Notes: generated by a model from the letters alone, not told the origin. DNA of 64,000 bases from Seohaeicola_A nanhaiensis (GCF_042654245.1 NZ_JBHSGI010000002.1:806001-870000), one strand, 5' to 3'. Positions 27,699 through 38,044 are shown, numbered from the stretch's first letter. Program-made: numbers and translations.

Positions 27699-28460
27699 AT
27701 GGACAAGACATTGCTGAAAGGCCTTCAGGTCCTCGAACAGGTCGTAAGTGCCTCTGACCCCGTCAAATCCGCCCATATCGCGAATGAGCTCGGGCTGATG
27801 AAGAGCAACGCGCACCGGGTGCTGAAGACGCTCGAACACGCGGGTTATATCGTTCAGAACCCGAACACCAAGGAGTTCACCAGCAGTCTCAAGCTGTGGG
27901 AGATGGGGTCGCAGATCGTGAACCGGCTGGACCTGCGCAAATGCGCTTCGGTGCCGCTGCACGATCTGGCGCATGAGACCGGAGAGGCGGTGCACCTTTC
28001 GGTGCTGGACGGGACCGAAGTGATCTATATCGACAAGATCGACAGCCCGCAGCCGGTCGGGGCCTATACGCGCACCGGCGGGCGGGCGCCGGCCTATTGC
28101 GTGGCGACCGGGAAGGCTCTGCTGTCGGAACTGTCCGACGAGGCGCTGACGCCGATCCTGAAGAAGCTGGTCAAGCATTCGAACGTGACGATCACCGACC
28201 CCAAGGTCCTGCGGGCCGATCTGCTGGAGACCCGCACGCGCGGGTATTCGATCAACAAGGGCGAATGGCGGGAGTCCGTCTGGGGTCTGGCGGCGGTGAT
28301 CCGCGACTCGCGCAATGAACCGATCGCGGCCGTCGGGGTGTCCGGCCCCGACTTTCGCCTCTCCGACCCGGAGCGCACGGCAGAGCTGGGCGAAGCGGTG
28401 AAGCGCTATGCCGGGACCATCTCGCGCGGGTTGGGCAACCGCGGGCCTTTCGCGTCCTGA
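27699..28460 (+). CDS. IclR-family transcriptional regulator
   Basis: 253 residues. The N-terminal winged HTH is LLKGLQVLEQVVSASDPVKS then IANELGLMKSNAHRVLKTLEHAGY (residues about 4-50). The C-terminal effector domain has GEAVHLSVLDGTEVIYIDKI (about 98-117) and APAYCVATGKALLSEL, the canonical IclR sensor pattern. The ATG at 27699 is chosen because it begins right before the HTH and follows GGGAAGAGACGGA. It is divergent from the CoA-transferase operon and convergent, six bases apart, with the leftward peptide transporter operon. Shared palindromes suggest it governs both neighbouring operons and the aphA-type operon. Effector unknown. Confidence 0.9.
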   Translation: MDKTLLKGLQVLEQVVSASDPVKSAHIANELGLMKSNAHRVLKTLEHAGYIVQNPNTKEFTSSLKLWEMGSQIVNRLDLRKCASVPLHDLAHETGEAVHLSVLDGTEVIYIDKIDSPQPVGAYTRTGGRAPAYCVATGKALLSELSDEALTPILKKLVKHSNVTITDPKVLRADLLETRTRGYSINKGEWRESVWGLAAVIRDSRNEPIAAVGVSGPDFRLSDPERTAELGEAVKRYAGTISRGLGNRGPFAS

Positions 28461-28465
28461 AGCGG

Positions 28466-29227
28466 TCAGCGGTCGTGCAGGGCCGCCGCGGCCTCCATCC
28501 GCGCGGCCTGCAGCAGCTTGCGCGTGTAGGGGTCCCCGGCCTGGCCGGCGTGAAGCGCCTGCTGGGTGAGTTCCTCTTTCAGGAGACCGTTTTCCAGCAC
28601 AATGACGCGGTTGCACATATGGGCGACCACGCCGAGATCGTGACCGACAAAGAGCATGGAGAAGCCGCTTTCGGCGTGCAGCTGCCGGAGCAGGTTCAGC
28701 ACCTCGGCCTGCACCGAGACGTCCAGCGCCGAGGTCGGCTCGTCCAGCAGCAATACGCGCGGTTTGAGGATCAGGGCGCGGGCGATGGCGACGCGCTGGC
28801 GCTGTCCGCCCGAAAGCTGATGCGGAAAGCGGAAGCGGAAGGCGAGCGGAAGGCCGACCGCCGCCAGCGCCGCGCGCACCTTGTCTTCGCGCCCGCCGAT
28901 GCCGTGGATGCGCAGCGGCTCTTCCAGGATGCGCCCGATGGTCTGGCGCGGATGCAGCGAGGCATAGGGATCCTGGAAGACCATCTGGACGGCGCCCGCG
29001 CGGGTCAGCCGGTCGGGGCTTGGCGGCATTCCATGGATCACGACGCGCCCGTCCGAAACCGGTTCGAGACCCATGATCGCGCGCAGGATCGTGCTTTTGC
29101 CCGACCCGGACTCGCCCACCAGGCCGACGCATTCGCCGGGGTGCACCGAGAAGGAGACGCCGCGCACGACGGTGGCCGCGCCGAAGCGGACGCTGAGGTT
29201 TTCTATGTCGACAGCTGCTGCGGTCAT
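28466..29227 (-). CDS. Peptide-type ABC transporter ATP-binding protein (DppF/OppF-like)
   Basis: 253 residues. Walker A GESGSGKST (about 37-45), Q loop MVFQDPYASLHPRQT, signature LSGGQRQR (about 140), Walker B VLLLDEPTSALDVSVQ, H loop FVGHDLG. The C-terminus (DPYTRKLLQAA) has the short DppF-type end. Start ATG 29227 overlaps the previous gene's stop (ATGA); an in-frame GTG lies nine bases further upstream. Last gene of the leftward aminotransferase-transporter operon. Confidence 0.9.
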   Translation of the reverse strand: MTAAAVDIENLSVRFGAATVVRGVSFSVHPGECVGLVGESGSGKSTILRAIMGLEPVSDGRVVIHGMPPSPDRLTRAGAVQMVFQDPYASLHPRQTIGRILEEPLRIHGIGGREDKVRAALAAVGLPLAFRFRFPHQLSGGQRQRVAIARALILKPRVLLLDEPTSALDVSVQAEVLNLLRQLHAESGFSMLFVGHDLGVVAHMCNRVIVLENGLLKEELTQQALHAGQAGDPYTRKLLQAARMEAAAALHDR

Positions 29228-30072
29228 GACTTCCACGCCTCCTCTCGCTCCAGGGTCGGCAGCATGTCGACCGGATGGCCCAGCACCGGGCGGCAGCCGA
29301 TCAGTCCCTGCGTATAGGCATGGCGCGCCGCGTGGAGATGGCGGGATTCCAACGTTTCCATCACCCGCCCGGCATACATCACCACGACCCGGTCGGTGTA
29401 GGAGGCGACGAGGTCGAGGTCGTGACTGATGAGCAGCAGGCCCATGCCACGGTCTTCGACCAGCTTCTGAATCTCTTCCAGCACGTCGGTGCGCACGGAC
29501 ATGTCCAGCGCCGAGGTCGGCTCGTCCGCGATCAGCAGGTCGGGCTGCGCGGCCAGCATCATCGCGATCATGATGCGCTGGCCCATTCCGCCCGATACCT
29601 CGTGCGGGTAGAGGTCGAAGACGCGCTGCGGCTCGCGGATGCTGACCGCTTCGAGCAAGTCCATGGCGCGTTCGCGCGCGGCGCGGCGACCCTCGCGGTG
29701 ATGCAGGCGGCAGCTTTCGACGATCTGCTGGCCCGCCGTCATCAGCGGGTTGAGCGACTGGCGCGGGTCCTGGAGGATCATCGCGATCCGGCTGCCCCGC
29801 AGGCGTTCGAACCCCGGTTCGGACATGCCCCTGAGGTCGATTCCGTCGAAATCCATCCGGGTCGCCGCAACACTGGCGGATGCGGGCAGCAGGCCGATCA
29901 GGGCCCGCGCGCTGACCGATTTTCCCGAGCCGCTCTCGCCGACGATGGCGACGCGTTCGCGGCCCATCGTCAGGTTCAGGTCGTGCACCGCGGTCACCGG
30001 ACCGCGATGGCCGGCGAACGTGATGGTCAGGTTGCGCAGGTCGACCAGCGGCCTGTCAGTGATGGCGGTCAT
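29224..30072 (-). CDS. Peptide-type ABC transporter ATP-binding protein (DppD/OppD-like)
   Basis: 282 residues. Walker A GESGSGKSV, Q loop MILQDPRQSLNPLMTAGQQI, signature VSGGMGQR (a variant of LSGGQ), Walker B LLIADEPTSALDMSV, H loop LISHDL. The C-terminal extension HAYTQGLIGCRPVLGHP corresponds to the DppD oligopeptide-family tail, although the usual cysteine cluster is reduced to one Cys here. It pairs with the DppF-like ATPase to power the two permeases. Confidence 0.9.
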   Translation of the reverse strand: MTAITDRPLVDLRNLTITFAGHRGPVTAVHDLNLTMGRERVAIVGESGSGKSVSARALIGLLPASASVAATRMDFDGIDLRGMSEPGFERLRGSRIAMILQDPRQSLNPLMTAGQQIVESCRLHHREGRRAARERAMDLLEAVSIREPQRVFDLYPHEVSGGMGQRIMIAMMLAAQPDLLIADEPTSALDMSVRTDVLEEIQKLVEDRGMGLLLISHDLDLVASYTDRVVVMYAGRVMETLESRHLHAARHAYTQGLIGCRPVLGHPVDMLPTLEREEAWKS

Positions 30073-30081
30073 GCGCCCTCC

Positions 30082-31008
30082 TCACGACTGGCGCGGGTCG
30101 AAGACATCGACCAGCCCGTCACCCAGGAAGTTGAAGCCGAGGCAGGTCACGAAGATCGCGGCACCGGGCAGCGTCGCGACCCACCACTGATCGATCAGGT
30201 AGTCGCGCCCGGTGGCGATCATCGAGCCCCATTCCGCGGTCGGCGGCTGCATCCCGAGACCGAGGAACCCGAGGCCGGCCGCGATCAGGATGATGCCGGC
30301 CATGTCGAGCGTCAGGCGCACGATGGCCGAGGGCATGCAGAGCGGCAGGATGTAGAGGCCGAGGATCCGCAGGGACGAGGCGCCCTGGCTGCGCGCCGCC
30401 TGGATGAACTCGCGCCGGCGGAAGGACAGCGTCTCGGCCCGTGCGAGGCGCGCGTAGGGGGGCCAGCCGGTCAGCGCCACGGCGATCACCGCGTTCTCGA
30501 TCCCCGGACCGAGCACGGCGACGAAGGCGAGCGCGAGGACCAGACGGGGAAAGGCCATCACGATATCGGTGATCATCATCAGCGTGCGGTCGACCCAGCC
30601 GCCGAAATAGCCCGCGACGATACCGGCGGCGAGGCCTACCGGCCCGATCAGGATCGACACCAGGAACACGATGGTGAGCGTGACGCGGCTGCCGTAGACG
30701 ATGCGCGAGAAGATATCCCGCCCCAGGTGGTCGGTGCCGAACCAATGCGCGGCAGAGGGCGGCAAGAGGCGCATCTCGAGGTCGGTGGCCAGCGGGTCGT
30801 GGGTGGCGATCCAGGGCGCCGCCGCCGCCGTGACCAGCAGCAGAAGCACGATCAGGAAGCCGCTTACGGCCAGCGGGTTGGCCATGAACCGGCGGGCGGA
30901 GAGATAGAGCTGCACCGCGCGGCCCTGAAACACACTTTCGGGCTGTTCGGCGGTGAGCCAGCCCCGCCACCCGGAGGCGGGGGAACGGCCGATATGTGCT
31001 GCGCTCAT
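30082..31008 (-). CDS. Peptide-type ABC transporter permease (DppC-like)
   Basis: 308 residues. The N-terminal OppC_N segment contains one membrane helix (SGFLIVLLLLVTAAAAPWIA, about 45-64). HWFGTDHLGRDIFSRIVYG (about 88-106) is the DppC hallmark before the BPD_transp_1 domain. The EAA-like loop is FIQAARSQGASSLRILGLYI. It forms one half of the inner-membrane channel, and its start overlaps the DppB-like stop by four bases. Confidence 0.92.
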   Translation of the reverse strand: MSAAHIGRSPASGWRGWLTAEQPESVFQGRAVQLYLSARRFMANPLAVSGFLIVLLLLVTAAAAPWIATHDPLATDLEMRLLPPSAAHWFGTDHLGRDIFSRIVYGSRVTLTIVFLVSILIGPVGLAAGIVAGYFGGWVDRTLMMITDIVMAFPRLVLALAFVAVLGPGIENAVIAVALTGWPPYARLARAETLSFRRREFIQAARSQGASSLRILGLYILPLCMPSAIVRLTLDMAGIILIAAGLGFLGLGMQPPTAEWGSMIATGRDYLIDQWWVATLPGAAIFVTCLGFNFLGDGLVDVFDPRQS

Positions 31009-32075
31009 TTCGTCCTCGGGTCCAGGATGCTATAGAAGAAGTCGGTGGCCCGGTTCACGATCACGAAGCAGATGCCGATCACCAGGGTGCCGCCCAGCAC
31101 GGCGTTCAGGTCGGCCGAGAATAGCGCCTGGGTGATGTAGAGACCGAGCCCCGGCCAGGCGAAGACGGTCTCGGTCAGCACCGCACCTTCGAGCAGATAC
31201 ATGAAGGTGAGCGAGACGACCGTCAGCACCGGCACCGCGACGTTGCCGAAGGCGTGGCGCCAGATCACCCGGCGCGCTGGGACGCCCTTGGCGCGGGCGG
31301 CGAGGATATATTCCTGCGACAGCTGCTCGATCATCAGCGAGCGCGTCATGCGGGCGATATAGGCCATCGAGAAATAGCCCAGGATCCCCGCCGGCAGGAT
31401 CAGATGCGAGACCGCATTGCCGAAGGCGCTCCATTCCCCGGCGAGGACGGTATCGATCAGCACGAACCCCGTGCGCACGGGGACGGTGTATTGATAGACC
31501 ATGTCGAGCCGCCCCGGCCCGGCCACGAGGTCGAGCTTGGCGTAGAACACCAGCAGGCCGACGAGACCGATCCAGAAGACCGGCACCGAATAGCCGACCA
31601 GCGAGACGATGCGGATCAGGTGATCGGCCGGACGGCCCTGGCGCACGGCGGCGGTGACGCCCAGCGGCAGTCCGAGCAGCGTCCCGATCAGCGTGGCCAC
31701 GATGGCCATCTCCATCGTCGCGGGGAAGACCCGCAGCGTGTCGTCGAGCACGGACTGGCCGGTCATGTTGGACACGCCGAAGTCACCAAGCACGACCTTG
31801 GAGAGGTAATCGACGTATTGCACCAGCAGGGGCTTGTCGATGCCGAGGGCCTCGCGCGCGGCCTGATAGGCCTCGGGCGTGGCGCGGTCGCCGACCATTA
31901 CCAGAACCGGGTCGATCGGGATGACCCGCGCGATCATGAAGGTCACAAGCGTCAGGCCCAGCAGGGTCAGCACCAGGCTGATCACAAAGCGCGCCATGGC
32001 CCGTCCGCGACGATGGATGGCGCCGAGCTCGTGCACGGCGCCTCCGGTGTCTCCGGTCGCGGAAGCGGTCGTCAC
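31005..32075 (-). CDS. Peptide-type ABC transporter permease (DppB-like)
   Basis: 356 residues as drawn. After about 26 residues of uncertain leader, MARFVISLVLTLLGLTLVTF begins the first membrane helix, followed by the DppB region DPVLVMVGDRATPEAYQAAR. The transport domain follows, with EYILAARAKGVPARRVIWRH as the EAA-like loop and FAWPGLGLYITQALF near the end. The start at 32075 overlaps the binding-protein stop (ATGA), which supports it; a start at 31997 would give a more usual length of 330. Confidence 0.9.
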   Translation of the reverse strand: MTTASATGDTGGAVHELGAIHRRGRAMARFVISLVLTLLGLTLVTFMIARVIPIDPVLVMVGDRATPEAYQAAREALGIDKPLLVQYVDYLSKVVLGDFGVSNMTGQSVLDDTLRVFPATMEMAIVATLIGTLLGLPLGVTAAVRQGRPADHLIRIVSLVGYSVPVFWIGLVGLLVFYAKLDLVAGPGRLDMVYQYTVPVRTGFVLIDTVLAGEWSAFGNAVSHLILPAGILGYFSMAYIARMTRSLMIEQLSQEYILAARAKGVPARRVIWRHAFGNVAVPVLTVVSLTFMYLLEGAVLTETVFAWPGLGLYITQALFSADLNAVLGGTLVIGICFVIVNRATDFFYSILDPRTK

Positions 32076-33661
32076 TTGGTGATCCTGCGGAACACGTAGG
32101 TGTCGAAGGCGGGGCCCGAGATCCAGCCTTCGACGTTGGCGCGCATCGCCACCGGCTCGACCTGCTGGAACATCACCGCCATCGGGCTGTTGTGGCGCAG
32201 CGCGTTCTGGATGTCGGCGTAGAGCGGTATCCGCTTGTCGGTATCACGCTCGCGCATGGCCTGCTCGGCCATCGCCTGCACGTCCTTATCCTGCCATCCG
32301 TTGCGCCAGGCCGCGGTCTTGACGCTGCTTTCGGCCGAATTGTCCGGATTGCTCACGAAGAAGTCGATGGTCGAATGCGGATCGCCATAGTCGGGCGACC
32401 AGACCATCAGCACCATTTCGTGATTGCGCGCGCGATATTTGGTCAGCGTCTGCTTGCGGTCGCCGGCAATGATGTCGAGCGTGACGCCCGCCTTGGCGAA
32501 ATCGGCCTGCATCGCCTCGGCAATGTCGCGGAAGGGCGAAGCGGCGAAGATGTCGATCGAGATCTTCAGACCATCCGCATAGCCTGCTTCGGCCAGGAGC
32601 GCCTTGGCCTTTTCGGGGTCGAAGGAATAGGGCATGTCGTCGAGCGCGGCGAAGCTGCCGCTGGAGAGCACCGACTGGTGCGCCTTGTACTGCCGCTGCA
32701 GCAGTTTGTCCGCGATCCCCTCGTAATCGACAAGCCAGCGCATCGCCTCGATCACCTGGGGTTTCTGGAACATCTCCTTGGTGGTGTTCATGCCGAGGTA
32801 GAGCACGGTGCTCTTGGGATCGAGTTCGATCTTGATGTCGTTGTTGGCGCTGAGCGCTTCGAGCTGATCCGAGCCGAGGTTGCGGGCGATGTCGATGTCG
32901 CCCTTTTCGAGCATCAGGCGCTGCGTGGTGCCTTCGGGCACGTGACGGATGATGATCCGCTTCATGTCGGGGGCACCCTGGAAGTAGGACGCGTTGCTTT
33001 CCAGCACGATCACTTCGTTGGCCTTCCAGTCACGCAGCACGAAGGCGCCGGCGCCGGCGGAATTCGTGCGCAGCCAGTCGTGGCCCAGGTCGCCGTCCTT
33101 CTCGTGCGCCATGACCTCGGTCTTGTCGACCACCGAGCCGACGCCGGCCGAGAGCGCGTTCAGCACCAGCGTCGGCGCCATCGGTTCGGCGATCTTGATA
33201 ATCAGGGTCGAAGGGTCCGGCGCCGTGACCATCTCGGCCACATTCTCCGGAGTCCAGCCGAACTGGGTCAGGATGAAGGCCGGGCTTTTGTTCAGCGTGA
33301 CCACGCGCTGCAGCGAAAAGGCGGCGTCGTCGGCGGTGACGGGATTGCCCGAGGCGAAGGCCAGATCGGGACGCATCTTGAAGGTCAGCGTCATGCCGTC
33401 CTCGGAGACCTCCCAGCTTTCGGCCGCGCCGCCGACCAGCTTGGTCTGGTCGTCCTCGTCACGGGCGACAAGCCGCAGGTAGACGTTGTTGCTGACCTCG
33501 CCGCTGACGAATTCAAAGACCTCGGCGGGGTCGAAGGAAATCACCCCGTCGATTGCCTGCGCCACCATCAGCGTATCCGGCGGCGTCTCTGCCTGTGCGA
33601 AGGGCGCGGCGAGCGCCAGGGCGGCGGCAAGCACGAGCCCCTTGAATCGGTAATGTTTCAC
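32072..33661 (-). CDS. Peptide-type ABC transporter substrate-binding protein (SBP family 5)
   Basis: 529 residues from a GTG at 33661, with AGGAGG five bases upstream. The signal peptide spans about 1-25 (KGLVLAAALALAAPFAQAET). SBP_bac_5 features: AESWEVSEDGMTLTFKMRPD (about 75) and later AMRWLVDYEGIADKLLQ and the tyrosine-rich hinge. The family binds di/oligopeptides, nickel, opines or polyamine conjugates. It follows the aminotransferase gene after a 100-base gap that contains a hairpin. In this context it probably takes up an amine-containing substrate. Confidence 0.9.
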   Translation of the reverse strand: MKHYRFKGLVLAAALALAAPFAQAETPPDTLMVAQAIDGVISFDPAEVFEFVSGEVSNNVYLRLVARDEDDQTKLVGGAAESWEVSEDGMTLTFKMRPDLAFASGNPVTADDAAFSLQRVVTLNKSPAFILTQFGWTPENVAEMVTAPDPSTLIIKIAEPMAPTLVLNALSAGVGSVVDKTEVMAHEKDGDLGHDWLRTNSAGAGAFVLRDWKANEVIVLESNASYFQGAPDMKRIIIRHVPEGTTQRLMLEKGDIDIARNLGSDQLEALSANNDIKIELDPKSTVLYLGMNTTKEMFQKPQVIEAMRWLVDYEGIADKLLQRQYKAHQSVLSSGSFAALDDMPYSFDPEKAKALLAEAGYADGLKISIDIFAASPFRDIAEAMQADFAKAGVTLDIIAGDRKQTLTKYRARNHEMVLMVWSPDYGDPHSTIDFFVSNPDNSAESSVKTAAWRNGWQDKDVQAMAEQAMRERDTDKRIPLYADIQNALRHNSPMAVMFQQVEPVAMRANVEGWISGPAFDTYVFRRITK

Positions 33662-33682
33662 GTAATCCTCCTCTTGTATTCT

Positions 33683-33704
33683 GTGCCGGAACAGGTCCCG
33701 GCAC
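33683..33704 (-). terminator. Hairpin between aminotransferase and binding-protein genes
   Basis: Seven-base perfect stem GTGCCGG (33683-33689) and CCGGCAC (33698-33704), loop of eight. There is no T-tract, so it is probably an attenuator or mRNA-stability element setting the ratio of the downstream binding protein. Confidence 0.45.
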
Positions 33705-33761
33705 CCCCTCCCATGGGTCGGCCCGCCTGGGCAAAGCCGGCCCCGGCGGACAGACCCGTTT

Positions 33762-35141
33762 TCAGACCGTCTCGGCCGAGAACTCGCGCGCGACGAAGTC
33801 GAGGCCGTCCTCCACGGCATCGAACAGGACGTCGATCTGATCCTTGGTGATGATCAGCGGCGGGCAGAAGGCCACTGCGTCGCGCAGGGCGCGCACGATG
33901 ACGCCGTTGCGCTGCAGATGCAGCTGGAACGCCGGGCCGACACCCCGGGCCGGCGCGAAGGGCGCGCGGCTGGTCTTGTCGGCCACCAGTTCGATTGCGC
34001 CGATCAGACCGATGCCGCGGGCGTGGCCCACGTTCGGCCGGTCGGCCAGCGCGGCGAGGCGCGCCTGGAAATGCGGCGCGACCTCGGCGACATGGCCCAC
34101 GATATCGCGTTCCTCGTAGATCTTCAGCGTCTCGAGCGCGACGGCCGCGCAGACCGGGTGCCCGGCATAGGTCACGCCATGGGCGAAGACGCCGTGCTTG
34201 CGGCTTTCCTCGACCATCGCGTTGTAGATTTCGCCGCTGATCAGCGTGGCCGAAATCGGCAGGTAGGACGAGGACAGGGCCTTGGCGACCGTCATGATGT
34301 CGGGCTTCATCCCGAAGGTCTCGCAGCCGAACATCTTGCCGGTGCGGCCAAAGCCGGTGATGACCTCGTCGGCGATCAGCAGGATGTCGTATTTCTTGAG
34401 GATCTTCTGGACCCGCTCGTAATAGCCCTTCGGCGGGACGATCACCCCGCCCGAGCCGCTGACCGGTTCGGCGATCAGCGCGGCGACGGTTTCCGGCCCC
34501 TCGGCGATGATCTGCGCCTCGAGGCTTTCGGCCAGGCGCTCGGCGAAGGCCTCTTCGGTCTCGCCGGGGTTGGCGTGGTGATAGTGGCTGGGGCAATCGG
34601 CGTGGATGATATTGCGGATCGGCAGGTCGAAGTCGGCATGGTTCCCCGGCAGACCGGTGAGGCTGCCCGAGGCGACGGTCACGCCATGATAGCCGCGCCA
34701 GCGCGAGATGATCTTTTTCTTCTCGGGGCGGCCCTTCTGGTTGTTGTAGTACCAGACCAGTTTCACCGCCTGGTCGTTGGCCTCGGACCCGGAATTCGCG
34801 AAGAGCACCTTTTCGAGGCCCTCGGGCGCGATCGAGAGCAATTTTTCAGCAAGGTCGATCGAGGGTTCGGTCGAGCGGTGATTGAACAGGTGGTAGTAGG
34901 GAAGCTTGCGGATCTGCGCGTTGGCCGCGTCGGCCAGGCGTTCTTCGCTGAAGCCGAGCGAGGTGGACCAGAGGCCGGCCATGCCTTCGAGATAGCGGTT
35001 GCCCTGGTCGTCCTCCACGTAGCAGCCATCGCCTTTGACAATGGTCAGCAGGCGGCTCTCGGTGTCGTAGGACAGGTTTGAATAGGGGTGAACCAGCGTT
35101 CTGGCGTCCCGTTCCGCATTTGAGTTCCGCAGCGTGTTCAT
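33762..35141 (-). CDS. Class III omega-aminotransferase (putrescine/taurine-pyruvate type)
   Basis: 459 residues. Fold-type I PLP enzyme: LFANSGSEANDQAVKL (about 112-127) binds the cofactor phosphate, and SRWRGYHGVTVASGSLTG follows. LIADEVITGFGRTG contains the Asp to the pyridine nitrogen, and VAKALSSSYLPISA carries the Schiff-base Lys (about 290). The overall layout matches SpuC-like polyamine aminotransferases and also taurine-pyruvate aminotransferase. It moves a terminal amino group to pyruvate, leaving an aldehyde. The ATG at 35141 is chosen at the natural N-terminus; the frame is open to 35204 across the operator. It is divergent from the deacetylase gene. Confidence 0.88.
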   Translation of the reverse strand: MNTLRNSNAERDARTLVHPYSNLSYDTESRLLTIVKGDGCYVEDDQGNRYLEGMAGLWSTSLGFSEERLADAANAQIRKLPYYHLFNHRSTEPSIDLAEKLLSIAPEGLEKVLFANSGSEANDQAVKLVWYYNNQKGRPEKKKIISRWRGYHGVTVASGSLTGLPGNHADFDLPIRNIIHADCPSHYHHANPGETEEAFAERLAESLEAQIIAEGPETVAALIAEPVSGSGGVIVPPKGYYERVQKILKKYDILLIADEVITGFGRTGKMFGCETFGMKPDIMTVAKALSSSYLPISATLISGEIYNAMVEESRKHGVFAHGVTYAGHPVCAAVALETLKIYEERDIVGHVAEVAPHFQARLAALADRPNVGHARGIGLIGAIELVADKTSRAPFAPARGVGPAFQLHLQRNGVIVRALRDAVAFCPPLIITKDQIDVLFDAVEDGLDFVAREFSAETV

Positions 35142-35195
35142 CTGACTTTCCTTTCCTTGGTCCGGCTGCATTCCGCGCTCAGGATGCGGCACACA

Positions 35196-35216
35196 GTATT
35201 CCACATATTAGAATGC
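35196..35216. promoter_or_regulatory. Probable IclR operator, site 2
   Basis: GTATTCCACATATTAGAATG plus C, an imperfect palindrome 55 bases upstream of the aminotransferase start. Reversed, its GGAATAC arm and flank (35188-35203) match 27478-27493 at 15 of 16 bases. It has one extra base between the arms compared with the other two sites. Confidence 0.6.
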
Positions 35217-35288
35217 AATACTTTTATTTGATATCAGTTGAAGCCGAATCTTGTGACCTGTCAAGCCGGGTCTTTTCGGTCTTCGCGC

Positions 35289-35321
35289 TTGACAAATTAA
35301 TGATTCGGGCACGAGTATCAT
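35289..35321 (+). promoter_or_regulatory. Candidate sigma-70 promoter of the deacetylase operon
   Basis: Exact -35 consensus TTGACA at 35289-35294. TATCAT at 35316-35321 matches five of six -10 positions, but the 21-base spacer is long; GAGTAT at 35313-35318 would give 18. The operator-like palindrome at 35336 lies just downstream, where a repressor would block transcription. Confidence 0.4.
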
Positions 35322-35335
35322 AAATCTCGATACAC

Positions 35336-35355
35336 AATACCATTATTTGGAATGC
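35336..35355. promoter_or_regulatory. Probable IclR operator, site 3
   Basis: AATACCATTATTTGGAATGC, an imperfect palindrome (ATACCA/TGGAAT arms). It is identical at 15 of 20 positions to 27466-27485 beside the IclR gene. It lies 45 bases upstream of the deacetylase start. Confidence 0.65.
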
Positions 35356-35400
35356 GCTCGAGGGGATCCGCGAGCGGAAATCACGGAGAAGGCCCGCACG

Positions 35401-36438
<1,038 letters not shown>

Positions 36439-36475
36439 CAAAAACTGCACAAATGACAACAGGAGAGATTTACCG

Positions 36476-38044
36476 ATGAAACATCTGGCAACCGCGGCGC
36501 TGCTGGCGCTGACGACGGCCTTTGCCGCTCATGCGGACGAGCCGCAGAAGGGCGGTACGCTGAACATGGTGGTGCAGCCCGAACCGCCGACCGTGATGCT
36601 GGGGCTGAACCGGCTGGGGCCGGTGTCGTTTGTCGGCAGCAAGATGTATGAGGGCCTGATCACCTTCGCGCCCGACATGACGCCGCAGCCGCTGCTGGCG
36701 AAGTCCTGGGAGATCTCGGAAGACGGGCTGACCTATACCTTCCACCTGCGCGAGGGCGTCAAGTGGCATGACGGCGAACCCTTCACCAGCGCCGACGTGA
36801 TCTATTCCTTCTCGGATTTCCTGCCCCAGGCCTTTTCGCGCACCAAGCGCGTGATGTCCTTTGTCGAAGAGATGACGGCTCCGGACGACTACACGGTCGT
36901 GTTCAAGCTGAAGGAACCCTATGCGGCCTTCCTGATCATCTTCGAGGTGACCGGCGGGACGATGGTGCCCAAGCACATCTACGAGGGCACCGACATCTTC
37001 AAGAACCCGGCCAACGAGCATCCGATCGGCACCGGGCCGTTCAAGTTCGATGAATGGAGCAAGGGCAGCCATATCCACCTGGTCCGCAACGACGACTACT
37101 GGCAGGACGGCAAGCCCTATCTGGACGATCTCTACTTCCGCATCATCCCTGACGCCAACAGCCGTGCCATCGCCTTCGAGCAGGGGCAGGTCGACCTGCT
37201 GCGCGGCGGCGATGTCGAGAACTTCGAAGTCGAGCGGCTGAGCGCGGCGGATGGTGTCGAGGTGACGGAAAAGGGCTGGGAATTCTACGACCCGCTGGCG
37301 ATCATCAACATCAACACGCGCAATGCGCCGCTGGACAACGTGAAGGTGCGGCAGGCCATTTCCTATGCGCTGGACCGGCAGTTCATGATCGACGCGGTCT
37401 TTGGCGGGTTCGGCAAGCCGGCCTACGGCCCGATGACCGAGCGGACCCCCTACTATGACGCCTCGGTGCTGACCGACTACAGCTTTGATCTGGACAAGGC
37501 CAAAGCGCTGATGGCCGACTCCGGCGTCGCCGGGCAGGACGGTGTCTATGCCACGCTCGACCTGATGCCCCTGCCCTATGGCGAGACCTGGCAGCGGCAG
37601 GCGGAATACATCCGCCAGCAACTGAAGGAAATCGGCATCGAGACCAATGTGGTTTCGGTCGACGTTCCGGGCTGGGTCGAACGGACCACCTCGGGCAAGT
37701 TCGATATCACCACAAACTTCATCTACCTGCTGGGCGATCCGGCCATGGGCGTGGCCCAGACCTATCAGTCGGACAACCAGCTGGGTCGCGGGACTGCGGC
37801 CAACGTGGACGGATACGAGAACCCCGAGATCGACCGCATCTTCGCGGAAGCCGGCAAGACGCTGGATCCGGCCAAGCGCCAGGCGCTGTACTCCCAGGCG
37901 CAGGAAATCCTGTCGCGTGACGCGCCGGTGATCTGGTCGCACGAGATGTCCTATCCGACGGTCTATCGCGGCAAGATCAAGAACCTGATCACCACGGCAC
38001 CGGGGCTTAACGAGACCTTCGCGGATGTCTGGATCGCCAAGTAA
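36476..38044 (+). CDS. Peptide-type ABC transporter substrate-binding protein (SBP family 5), second system
   Basis: 522 residues. Signal peptide MKHLATAALLALTTAFAAHA (cleavage near 20), periplasmic. SBP_bac_5 blocks: LAKSWEISEDGLTYTFHLRE (about 73-92), WHDGEPFTSADVIYSF and VRQAISYALDRQFMID. AGGAGAG lies eight bases upstream of the ATG. It follows the deacetylase gene by 37 bases. It probably delivers the acylated amine that the deacetylase then cleaves; this is inference from gene order. Confidence 0.92.
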   Translation: MKHLATAALLALTTAFAAHADEPQKGGTLNMVVQPEPPTVMLGLNRLGPVSFVGSKMYEGLITFAPDMTPQPLLAKSWEISEDGLTYTFHLREGVKWHDGEPFTSADVIYSFSDFLPQAFSRTKRVMSFVEEMTAPDDYTVVFKLKEPYAAFLIIFEVTGGTMVPKHIYEGTDIFKNPANEHPIGTGPFKFDEWSKGSHIHLVRNDDYWQDGKPYLDDLYFRIIPDANSRAIAFEQGQVDLLRGGDVENFEVERLSAADGVEVTEKGWEFYDPLAIININTRNAPLDNVKVRQAISYALDRQFMIDAVFGGFGKPAYGPMTERTPYYDASVLTDYSFDLDKAKALMADSGVAGQDGVYATLDLMPLPYGETWQRQAEYIRQQLKEIGIETNVVSVDVPGWVERTTSGKFDITTNFIYLLGDPAMGVAQTYQSDNQLGRGTAANVDGYENPEIDRIFAEAGKTLDPAKRQALYSQAQEILSRDAPVIWSHEMSYPTVYRGKIKNLITTAPGLNETFADVWIAK

